From: Actinomycetota bacterium
GTDB lineage: Bacteria > Actinomycetota > Actinomycetes > Nanopelagicales > Nanopelagicaceae
DNA length: 22,511 bases
Reading direction: 5' to 3'
NCBI GenBank assembly: GCA_009702525.1
Contig: WLHW01000008.1
Coordinates: forward strand, 1 to 22,511
A model generated the notes under the pieces. The model was given only the letters and a program-made list of their open reading frames with translations. It had not been told where the DNA came from and did not search any database. The position numbers and the translations under genes are program-made. Below are positions 1 through 6,249 of the stretch, in pieces (position 1 is the first letter of the stretch; the number at the start of each line of letters is the position of its first letter).

Positions 1-26
1 CCGATAAGTTACATTATGTAAAGTAA

Positions 27-47
27 GAAAAGGAAGGCTTGTGCCTC
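27..47 (-). terminator. Possible weak terminator after gcvP
   Basis: Read on the minus strand just after the gcvP stop, GAGGC-ACAA-GCCTT can form a 4-5 bp stem (one G-T pair) followed by a broken T run (CCTTTTCTT). The stem is short, so this is a weak call. A separate 13-bp palindrome, TTACATTATGTAA, lies further downstream at 9-21. Confidence 0.3.
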
Positions 48-49
48 TC

Positions 50-2899
50 CTAGCGATAATCCTCCATCGGTGTGCAGGCACAGACCAAATTACGATCTCC
101 ATGAGCTCCATCGATACGAGCTACTGGTGGCCAATACTTCATCCGAGAACCTATTGATTCACCGGCAACCAGACCATCAAGTGAAACGGGATATCCGCCC
201 TTTTCGCGGCTGTACTCCCTCTCCCATTGAGTAGAGACCATAGATAGCGCTGTATGGGGCGCATGGCGTAATGCAGAGCCTTCCACGCTGACTTGGCCAT
301 CAATGATCTCTTGAATCTCTGCTCGAATTGCAACCATCGCCTCGATAAAGCGGTGAATCTCTGCAATGTCCTCTGACTCGGTAGGTTCAATCATCAACGT
401 ACCGGCGACTGGAAAGGACATCGTTGGGGCGTGGAAGCCGTAATCCATCAAGCGCTTTGCTATGTCATCAACGGTGACGCCTGACGCTTTAGTGATCTCG
501 CGAATATCTAAAATGCACTCATGTGCCACACGGCCATTGCCGCCCGTATAGAGAACTGGATAGGAGTCCTTCAGACGGGCTGCGATGTAGTTAGCCGACA
601 AAATCGCTACCTGAGTCGAATGTGTCAAGCCTTCTCCCCCCAGCAAGCGGATATAAGCCCAGGAAATCGGCAAAATACTCGCCGAACCGTAGGGCGCAGC
701 TGAAATCGGTCCAGGTCCGGTCGAAGGTCCTGCCAATTCATCCATGGGATGGTTCGGCAGGAATGGTGCAAGGTGTGCCCGTGAAATTACCGGACCTACA
801 CCAGGTCCTCCTCCACCGTGAGGAATTGAAAATGTTTTATGAAGATTTAAGTGCGAGACATCAGCGCCAAATTTTCCAGGTTGAGCAAGACCAACGAGAG
901 CGTTCAAGTTAGCCCCATCGACATAGACCTGGCCGCCAGCATCGTGAACTAAGCCGCAAATCTCTGAGACAGCTGTTTCAAATACTCCATGCGTTGATGG
1001 ATAGGTGATCATCAAGGCCGCCAATGTTGCACCATGCTCTTTAATTTTCGCCTTTATGTCATCTACCGAAACATTGCCATTCTCATCACAGTCAACTACG
1101 ACGACTTTCATTCCAGCCATAACAGCTGATGCGGCATTAGTTCCATGGGCACTTGATGGAATTAAGCAGATATTGCGACCCATATCCCCACGCGAATCGT
1201 GATAATTTCGAATTGCAAGTAAGCCAGAGAACTCCCCTTGGCTACCAGCGTTGGGTTGCAGCGACACTGCGTCATATCCAGTAATGGCTACTAACCAATC
1301 CGACAGCTGTTGAATCAACTTACGTGAGCCAATGCTCTGATCAATTGGGGCAAATGGATGCAGCGATGAAAACTCCGGCCATGTGACTGCTTCCATTTCG
1401 GTAACAGCGTTTAATTTCATAGTGCACGAGCCTAAAGGAATCATTGTTCGGTCGAGCGCTAAATCCTTATCGGCCAAGTTGCGCAAGTAGCGCATCATTC
1501 CGGTTTCACTGTGATTGGTATTAAAGACCGGATGAGTTAAGTACTTACTTGTTCGTAAAAATTGTGCAGGAATCTTCTGACCAGCGACATCTTGAACTCC
1601 CAGAATCGATAAGACATCACGGAAAGTAGCTTCAGTTGTCTCTTCGTCAAAGGAGACCCGTACCTCAGTGCCGCTTACCTTTGCAAAGTTGATTCCTTTC
1701 GAAATTGCTTTATCGTGAATAGCTTGTGCATCTGTAACGACAATGTGTACCGTGTCGAAAACAACGTCGTCTCGATTATTTGTCGCAGCATGAAGTCGTG
1801 CGGCGAAAGAATGTACTCGCTCTGCAATATGTCGTAGACCGACCGGTCCATGCCACATGGCATAAAAGGCACTCATGTTCGCTAAAAGAACTTGAGCCGT
1901 ACAAATATTTGAGGTCGCCTTGTCGCGGCGAATATGTTGTTCGCGAGTTTGAAGCGCAAGACGAAAGGCTGGCTTGCCAGTTGCATCAATACTTTGACCA
2001 ACAAGGCGCCCCGGCATTGAACGCTCTAAGCCAGTGCGCACCGCCAAGAAGCCAGCATGCGGTCCACCAAATCCCATGGGAACGCCAAATCGTTGTGAAG
2101 TTCCAACTGCGATATCGGCGCCCCACTCCCCTGGCGCTTTAAGCAATGTCAATGCAAGTAAATCCGTTGCCGCAATTACATATGCATCACGTGAATGTGC
2201 GTACTCGGCAAAATGTGAATAATCAATCACAGTGCCAGTTGTATCTGGATATTGAAGCAATGCGCCAAAGAATTCACCGTCGTAGCCATCTCGCACAACA
2301 TGTCCGGAATCGATCTCAACAACGCTTATCCCGAGAGGCTTTGCACGGGTGCGAACCACCGCTTTAGTTTGAGGATGAACATGCTCTTCAATGAGAAAAA
2401 CCGCATCATCACTGAGCTTTGAAGCTCGTCGAGCAAGCGTCATCGCCTCTGCTGCTGCAGTGCTTTCATCAAGCATTGATGCATTTGAAATATTCAGGGC
2501 TGTTAACTCGCAGACCATTGTTTGAAAAGCAAAGAGAGCCTCAAGTCGGCCTTGTGAAATTTCAGGTTGATACGGCGTATATGCGGTGTACCACGATGGA
2601 TTCTCTAGCACATTTCGTTTGATAACTGGAGGAACAATAGTCCCGTAGTAACCAGTTCCAATTAATGAACGAAAAACTTTATTCTCTGATGCAATGCTTC
2701 GAAGCTCTGCAATTACTTCCACTTCACTCTTGGCAGTATCTAGTGCCGATTCGATCACTCCATTAATTGCAATATTGGATGGAACAACATCGCGAATAAA
2801 TGAATCAATATCCGAATATCCCAGCGACTCCAACATCGCCATCTCATCGGCCGATGTTGGTCCTATGTGCCGACGTGAAAATGCGTCGTGATCAACCAT
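50..2899 (-). CDS. gcvP: Glycine dehydrogenase (decarboxylating), P protein of the glycine cleavage system
   Basis: This is the PLP-dependent P protein. It decarboxylates glycine and passes the aminomethyl group to the lipoyl arm of GcvH, which is encoded in the same run (5317-5691). About 949 aa, the usual length for the single-chain form, with an N-terminal half that begins SRRHIGPT and a C-terminal half holding the cofactor site. The motif NLHKTFSIPHGGGGPG is present, and the lysine of HK (about residue 688) should bind PLP. I prefer the second ATG (2897-2899). The run GTAGGGG (2909-2915) abuts the first ATG (2906-2908) with no spacing but lies 9 nt from the second. The upstream gap is made of two inverted repeats (separate entries). 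It follows a merR gene, as in M. tuberculosis Rv1830-Rv1832. gcvT is not in the window. Confidence 0.97.
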   Translation of the reverse strand: MVDHDAFSRRHIGPTSADEMAMLESLGYSDIDSFIRDVVPSNIAINGVIESALDTAKSEVEVIAELRSIASENKVFRSLIGTGYYGTIVPPVIKRNVLENPSWYTAYTPYQPEISQGRLEALFAFQTMVCELTALNISNASMLDESTAAAEAMTLARRASKLSDDAVFLIEEHVHPQTKAVVRTRAKPLGISVVEIDSGHVVRDGYDGEFFGALLQYPDTTGTVIDYSHFAEYAHSRDAYVIAATDLLALTLLKAPGEWGADIAVGTSQRFGVPMGFGGPHAGFLAVRTGLERSMPGRLVGQSIDATGKPAFRLALQTREQHIRRDKATSNICTAQVLLANMSAFYAMWHGPVGLRHIAERVHSFAARLHAATNNRDDVVFDTVHIVVTDAQAIHDKAISKGINFAKVSGTEVRVSFDEETTEATFRDVLSILGVQDVAGQKIPAQFLRTSKYLTHPVFNTNHSETGMMRYLRNLADKDLALDRTMIPLGSCTMKLNAVTEMEAVTWPEFSSLHPFAPIDQSIGSRKLIQQLSDWLVAITGYDAVSLQPNAGSQGEFSGLLAIRNYHDSRGDMGRNICLIPSSAHGTNAASAVMAGMKVVVVDCDENGNVSVDDIKAKIKEHGATLAALMITYPSTHGVFETAVSEICGLVHDAGGQVYVDGANLNALVGLAQPGKFGADVSHLNLHKTFSIPHGGGGPGVGPVISRAHLAPFLPNHPMDELAGPSTGPGPISAAPYGSASILPISWAYIRLLGGEGLTHSTQVAILSANYIAARLKDSYPVLYTGGNGRVAHECILDIREITKASGVTVDDIAKRLMDYGFHAPTMSFPVAGTLMIEPTESEDIAEIHRFIEAMVAIRAEIQEIIDGQVSVEGSALRHAPHTALSMVSTQWEREYSREKGGYPVSLDGLVAGESIGSRMKYWPPVARIDGAHGDRNLVCACTPMEDYR

Positions 2900-2913
2900 G
2901 CCGGACATCCCCT

Positions 2914-2945
2914 ACTCATACGCACCTCGAATGGCTCGTATGAGT
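2914..2945 (-). promoter_or_regulatory. Inverted repeat directly before the gcvP Shine-Dalgarno
   Basis: A perfect 9-bp inverted repeat, ACTCATACG / CGTATGAGT, is separated by 14 bp. In minus-strand RNA the stem could continue inward past one A-G mismatch with G-U, C-G and C-G pairs around the loop AUUCGA. The 3' arm ends exactly where the AGGGG of gcvP begins. It could be an RNA stem affecting gcvP translation or a DNA operator. No T tract follows, so it is not a standard terminator. Confidence 0.55.
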
Positions 2946-2946
2946 T

Positions 2947-2959
2947 AAGACTATGTCTT
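2947..2959 (-). repeat. Short inverted repeat after the merR stop codon
   Basis: AAGAC-TAT-GTCTT (plus-strand reading) is a perfect 5-bp inverted repeat with a 3-nt loop. It starts one base after the merR stop and ends one base before the larger gcvP inverted repeat. Alone it is too weak for a confident terminator. It is listed because together the two repeats fill the whole gap. Confidence 0.35.
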
Positions 2960-2960
2960 T

Positions 2961-3461
2961 TTACGCGCCTTTACTCCTGCGACGAAGCGAAAGCTCATCG
3001 TTATCTGCGCCACTTACTATCTGCCCATTAATCTCACCCTGCAACAAAAGCAGTGAGCCCTCTACCTCGTGCCAGACTTTTCCAACCGCGATTCCAAAGA
3101 CTCCCTGACCGCCGGCTAAAAGATCGATAATCTCATCTGAGCTCGTACACTCATAGATCGATGCGCCATCACTCATGAGCGTAATACGCTCTAAATCGGT
3201 GACTCCCCTATCGCGTAAATGGTCGACAGCTGTTCGAATATTTTGAAGTGATACTCCAGCATCAAGTAAACGTTTAACAATTTTCAACACTAATATGTCG
3301 CGAAATCCGTATAGACGTTGAGTTCCAGAGCCACTGGCTGTGCGCACACTAGGTTCAACTAGAAATGTACGAGCCCAATAATCTAACTGACGATATGTAA
3401 TTCCAGCCGCCGAGCATGCAGTTGCGCCGCGGTAGCCAATCTCAGCTTCTTGGGAAGTCAC
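2961..3461 (-). CDS. MerR-family transcriptional regulator (ResR/McdR-like, Rv1830 position)
   Basis: A 166-aa protein with an N-terminal MerR winged helix. YRGATACSAAGITYRQLDYW (about residues 10-29) is the helix-turn-helix, and the following segment GTQRLYGFRDILVLKIVKRL is the wing and second helix. The C-terminal half lacks a recognisable ligand domain or metal-binding cysteine cluster. Both sequence and position (between a DUF151 protein and gcvP) match M. tuberculosis Rv1830, described as a cell growth/division regulator. Its targets here cannot be read from the sequence. The start is a GTG (3459-3461). The frame stays open upstream to a TGA, but no other start codon is present, and the SD before GTG is poor. 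A plausible promoter lies in the 107-bp gap upstream, so it may be transcribed separately from the DUF151 gene. Confidence 0.9.
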   Translation of the reverse strand: MTSQEAEIGYRGATACSAAGITYRQLDYWARTFLVEPSVRTASGSGTQRLYGFRDILVLKIVKRLLDAGVSLQNIRTAVDHLRDRGVTDLERITLMSDGASIYECTSSDEIIDLLAGGQGVFGIAVGKVWHEVEGSLLLLQGEINGQIVSGADNDELSLRRRSKGA

Positions 3462-3493
3462 GTCGAGCTCGATTCTCTTGGGGAGTACTGATA

Positions 3494-3522
3494 AATCTAA
3501 GGCAGAGACAGGGCCGATTCAA
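3494..3522 (-). promoter_or_regulatory. Putative sigma-70-type promoter for the merR gene
   Basis: On the minus strand, TTGAAT (3517-3522) and TAGATT (3494-3499) are separated by exactly 17 bp, giving a start site near 3487 and a leader of about 25 nt before the GTG. Just upstream are two small palindromes, GACCG-ACA-CGGTC (3524-3536) and CTCTA-C-TAGAG (3542-3552), which might be operator half-sites or chance. Confidence 0.45.
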
Positions 3523-3568
3523 TGACCGACACGGTCGAAACCTCTACTAGAGATTGAGGGTTTTACGC

Positions 3569-4057
3569 CTAGCCAGCGAAATCGTCGGGGTTGATCTCGT
3601 CCAGAAATGCCCTGAAGCGCTCAACCTCTTGGTTCTCTTCCCCACCCTCGACGGGGATGTCAATTCCCGCCTCCTCCAGAAGCTGCGATGTCGCCAGAAT
3701 ATTACTGTGCGTGCGAAGTGCGAGGGCAATCGCATCCGATGGTCTGGCCGAGACATGAAGGACGACTCCGGCACTAGTGCGCAGATTTAACTCAGCAAAG
3801 AAGACGCCCTTATCAATCTTTGTAATGTGAACCGACGTCAGCACGGCATCCAAGGCCTCAATGACATCGGCTAGTAAGTCATGGGTAAGTGGTCTAGGTG
3901 CTTGAACACCCTGCTGGACAAAGGCGATCGCAGTCGCCTCCGATGCACCAACCCAAATAGGTAGAAACCGGAGTCCGTCAGACTCTTTAAGTAAGACAAT
4001 CGGTTGGTTCGAAGGCATCTCGACTCTGACGCCAACCACCTCCATGGAGATATTCAT
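3569..4057 (-). CDS. Bifunctional nuclease family protein (DUF151)
   Basis: A 162-aa protein of the BFN/DUF151 family. The conserved core is seen as VEMPSNQPIVLLKESDGLRF followed by LPIWVGASEATAIA (to about residue 46) and the later segment RPSDAIALALRT. Plant members have reported nuclease activity. The bacterial role is not settled, so the name is a family label. Its place between ftsR and the second merR gene matches M. tuberculosis Rv1829. The ATG lies 5 nt after the ftsR stop, with only a weak AAGAGA in front. A second in-frame ATG four codons later is an alternative start. The gene is intact and of typical length. Confidence 0.92.
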   Translation of the reverse strand: MNISMEVVGVRVEMPSNQPIVLLKESDGLRFLPIWVGASEATAIAFVQQGVQAPRPLTHDLLADVIEALDAVLTSVHITKIDKGVFFAELNLRTSAGVVLHVSARPSDAIALALRTHSNILATSQLLEEAGIDIPVEGGEENQEVERFRAFLDEINPDDFAG

Positions 4058-4062
4058 ATCTC

Positions 4063-4788
4063 TTATGAGCGAAGGCGGTGTAACCCACCACGCACGAGAG
4101 CTGCATGAAGGCGAATCGATAATGAGGCAATCTCTTTTTGAACTTCTTCTGCTCGAGCTTTTGACTCTGAGGATTTTTGACGAGTCAGCGGTGTGATTAC
4201 CTGCTCGATTAATCCGATCTCACGATCTGCCGCAGATTTAAATGAACGCAAGTGTCGGGCTTCGATCCCAAAACTAGCCATCTCAGTCACAGCTTTTGCG
4301 ATGGCCAAGGCGTCGCCATCAAAGTGTCGACCTCGCGCAGCAATCAGGCCGTAACCCTCAAGTTCGACTAATTGAGCCTCAAGTAAGCCACTGTGTTTGA
4401 TTAACTCTTCCCGAGAAAGGCGCATCTCATTTGCTTCACCAAAACTACTTGGAGCCATTTCACCGTCAATGGTCACAAGTGACATTGGTGGACGAGGTGT
4501 TGAAACTCCGGCAGTCTGTGAAGGTGCAAGACCGCGATCCATCGCATCGAGATTATCCTTAATTACTTTCAGTGGAAGATACTGATCCCGCTGTGCAAGC
4601 AACACATATCGAAGGCGCTCTAAATCTGAGCTAGTAAATTTTCTATACCCCGATGGTGTGCGCTGAGGATCGATGAGCCCTTCTGATTCGAGGAAGCGAA
4701 TCTTAGAGATAGTGATATCTGGAAAATCACTGCGAAGACGATTGAGAACTTCACCAATGCTCAAATACGCGCGAGCTGGAACGGCCAT
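4063..4788 (-). CDS. ftsR: MerR-family transcriptional regulator FtsR
   Basis: A 241-aa regulator with an N-terminal MerR DNA-binding domain: LSIGEVLNRLRSDFPDITIS forms the helix-turn-helix, then KIRFLESEGLIDPQRTPSGY and RKFTSSDLERLRYV form the wing region. The rest is largely helical with no obvious cofactor site. This matches the actinobacterial FtsR group (Rv1828; in Corynebacterium glutamicum an activator of ftsZ). The position between garA and a DUF151 gene is the standard one. The ATG start is supported by GGGGAG 6 nt upstream, inside the 29-bp gap after garA. Binding sites cannot be predicted from this window, which does not contain ftsZ. Confidence 0.93.
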   Translation of the reverse strand: MAVPARAYLSIGEVLNRLRSDFPDITISKIRFLESEGLIDPQRTPSGYRKFTSSDLERLRYVLLAQRDQYLPLKVIKDNLDAMDRGLAPSQTAGVSTPRPPMSLVTIDGEMAPSSFGEANEMRLSREELIKHSGLLEAQLVELEGYGLIAARGRHFDGDALAIAKAVTEMASFGIEARHLRSFKSAADREIGLIEQVITPLTRQKSSESKARAEEVQKEIASLSIRLHAALVRGGLHRLRS

Positions 4789-4817
4789 TAGTACTCCCCT
4801 ACAATAGTCATGAAATT

Positions 4818-5261
4818 TTACTTTTTATTTCCTACAACAAAGAGCAGATGAAACTTGCCAATTTGGATCTCATCACCGTGTTTGAGCTCTGCTGTAACAG
4901 TTTGCTCATTATTTACGTAGGTTCCGTTGAGAGAACCAGCATCAGTGAGTTGAAATCCATGAACGCCTTTTTCAATAGTGGCATGTGCGCGAGAAACAGT
5001 TATGTCATCTAGAAATATGGAGCTACTCGCTGAACGACCGATAGTTGCACCATCGGTTATCAAAAAACGCGAGCCCTTCTGTATTCCTGTACTGATCAAA
5101 ACCATCGCAGATTCCCCATTAGTTGAAATAACGTGGGAAATTACATCTCGATCGTGTGCTTTTAATGAGGCGAGGTATTCATCGACAAGACCAGCTGGGG
5201 AACTAGCTAGCCCTTTGTTCGACAAGTGCAGAGTGCTTGTGAGCTCGTTTTTCGACTCCAC
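4818..5261 (-). CDS. garA: FHA-domain protein, GarA/OdhI family
   Basis: A 147-aa protein with a C-terminal forkhead-associated domain (about residues 50-143). ATIGRSASSSIFLDDITVSR carries the phosphothreonine-binding Gly-Arg and Ser, followed by AH (SRAH), then GSLNGTYVN. Family members (M. tuberculosis GarA, C. glutamicum OdhI) inhibit 2-oxoglutarate dehydrogenase and affect glutamate metabolism until a Ser/Thr kinase phosphorylates an N-terminal ETTS motif. Here the short N-terminus has NELTSTLHL instead, so that switch looks altered (see findings). The start is a GTG (5259-5261) with AAGGAGG just upstream, the best SD in this stretch, so an N-terminal extension carrying ETTS is unlikely. 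It follows gcvH by 55 bp, with a hairpin in the gap. Confidence 0.93.
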   Translation of the reverse strand: MESKNELTSTLHLSNKGLASSPAGLVDEYLASLKAHDRDVISHVISTNGESAMVLISTGIQKGSRFLITDGATIGRSASSSIFLDDITVSRAHATIEKGVHGFQLTDAGSLNGTYVNNEQTVTAELKHGDEIQIGKFHLLFVVGNKK

Positions 5262-5276
5262 AACCCCTCCTTCACC

Positions 5277-5293
5277 GTCAACCTGAGGCTGAC
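5277..5293 (-). promoter_or_regulatory. RNA hairpin in the gcvH-garA gap
   Basis: Minus-strand RNA GUCAGCC-UCA-GGUUGAC forms a 7-bp stem with one G-U pair. The plus-strand version would have an A-C mismatch, so an RNA structure is favoured over a DNA site. It ends only a few bases before the GAAGGAGG of garA and has no T tract. It may be an RNA-processing or translation element, or chance. Confidence 0.35.
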
Positions 5294-5316
5294 ACTAAAG
5301 GTGCGGAAGAGTTTGG

Positions 5317-5691
5317 TCAAGCCGTAAGTGCGGCGTATTGGTTGTGATCCAACAGGTCGGCCGGCGCCTCTGATACATCAATAATGGCAAGCCACCCTGC
5401 GCCATAAGGATCCGAGTTGATAGCTTCTGGAGTATTTGATAGTGAATCATTGATTGAGGTGACCACACCTGTAACTGGTGCATAAATTTCAGAGACCGAT
5501 TTAGTTGATTCAACCTCACCGCACACACTGCCGGCAGTTACTTTCTGACCCACTGTGGGAAGTTGAACATAGACAATGTCCCCCAATGCGCCTTGCGCAA
5601 AGTCAGTGATACCCATTGTGTAAAGATTTCCCGAGATCGAGACCCACTCGTGTTCTTTTGTGTACTGCAGAGCTTCAGGAATTGATGACAC
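5317..5691 (-). CDS. gcvH: Glycine cleavage system H protein
   Basis: A 124-aa lipoyl carrier that shuttles the aminomethyl intermediate between the P, T and L proteins of the glycine cleavage complex. Visible landmarks are YTKEHEWV near the N-terminus, GDIVYVQLPTVGQ, the lipoylation motif VESTKSVSEIYAP with Lys64, and NSDPYGAGWL in the C-terminal half. Length is normal. The start is a GTG (5689-5691) preceded by AGAGG about 5 nt away. The gene overlaps the 3' end of pgsA by 17 bp, implying co-transcription and probably coupled translation. gcvP lies four genes downstream, so two parts of the same complex share this run. Lipoate attachment genes are not in the window. Confidence 0.96.
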   Translation of the reverse strand: MSSIPEALQYTKEHEWVSISGNLYTMGITDFAQGALGDIVYVQLPTVGQKVTAGSVCGEVESTKSVSEIYAPVTGVVTSINDSLSNTPEAINSDPYGAGWLAIIDVSEAPADLLDHNQYAALTA

Positions 5692-6247
5692 GTGCGCCTC
5701 TTATCTGCGAAGTTGCTTCGCGTGCATAACCTATACCTGTAGAAATGTAGAGGGCAATGCCCCAGATAGCAAAACCCCATCCCACTACATAGGCGACGGT
5801 ACCCAATGCATTGTCGCTAGTAGCCAGAAGCAGAAATGGGAAGGCGTACAACAAATTAAAGGTCGCGGCTTTTCCTAAATAGTTAACTTGCAAAGGAGCT
5901 CGCCCCGCACGCTTCAGACCAACGGTTAGAACTCCCAAAATAAAATCTCGTCCCAGTAACACCACAATTATCCAAACCGGCACGATGTCGCGTATGAGAA
6001 AAACTACGAGCGTTGCAGTTATATAGAGCCGATCAATTGCCGGATCTGCGAGTTCGCCAAAGCGCGAGGTTTGATTCCACTGTCGAGCTAACTTTCCATC
6101 AAAGTAATCGGTGGCTCCCCCTATCGCCAAAACGGCGATCGCCCACCCATCTGCATGAAGCGTCAAGGTCAAGTAGATAAATAGAGGAATTCCTAGAAAA
6201 CGTAAAAAAGTTAAAGCGTTGGGAATCGTCAACAGAGATCTATCCAT
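5675..6247 (-). CDS. pgsA: CDP-alcohol phosphatidyltransferase (PgsA-like)
   Basis: A 190-aa integral membrane enzyme of the CDP-alcohol phosphotransferase family. The signature D-x2-DG-x2-AR-x8-G-x3-D-x3-D is complete: Asp47, Asp50-Gly51, Ala54-Arg55, Gly64, Asp68 and Asp72. Several hydrophobic segments (about residues 15-30, 36-44, 74-101, 120-150, 155-173) fit a multi-span membrane protein. The likely reaction is transfer of a phosphatidyl group from CDP-diacylglycerol to glycerol-3-phosphate or a related alcohol. The sequence alone does not fix the acceptor. A pgsA2 gene near gcvH and garA is also found in M. tuberculosis (Rv1822). The ATG lies 2 nt after the cmk-der stop. Confidence 0.88.
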   Translation of the reverse strand: MDRSLLTIPNALTFLRFLGIPLFIYLTLTLHADGWAIAVLAIGGATDYFDGKLARQWNQTSRFGELADPAIDRLYITATLVVFLIRDIVPVWIIVVLLGRDFILGVLTVGLKRAGRAPLQVNYLGKAATFNLLYAFPFLLLATSDNALGTVAYVVGWGFAIWGIALYISTGIGYAREATSQIRGARVINS

Positions 6248-6249
6248 GC

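Noticed and set aside
2909..2960. A glycine riboswitch before gcvP.
   Set aside because: The gap is only 52 bp, far too short for a glycine aptamer, and no aptamer-like conserved core was seen.
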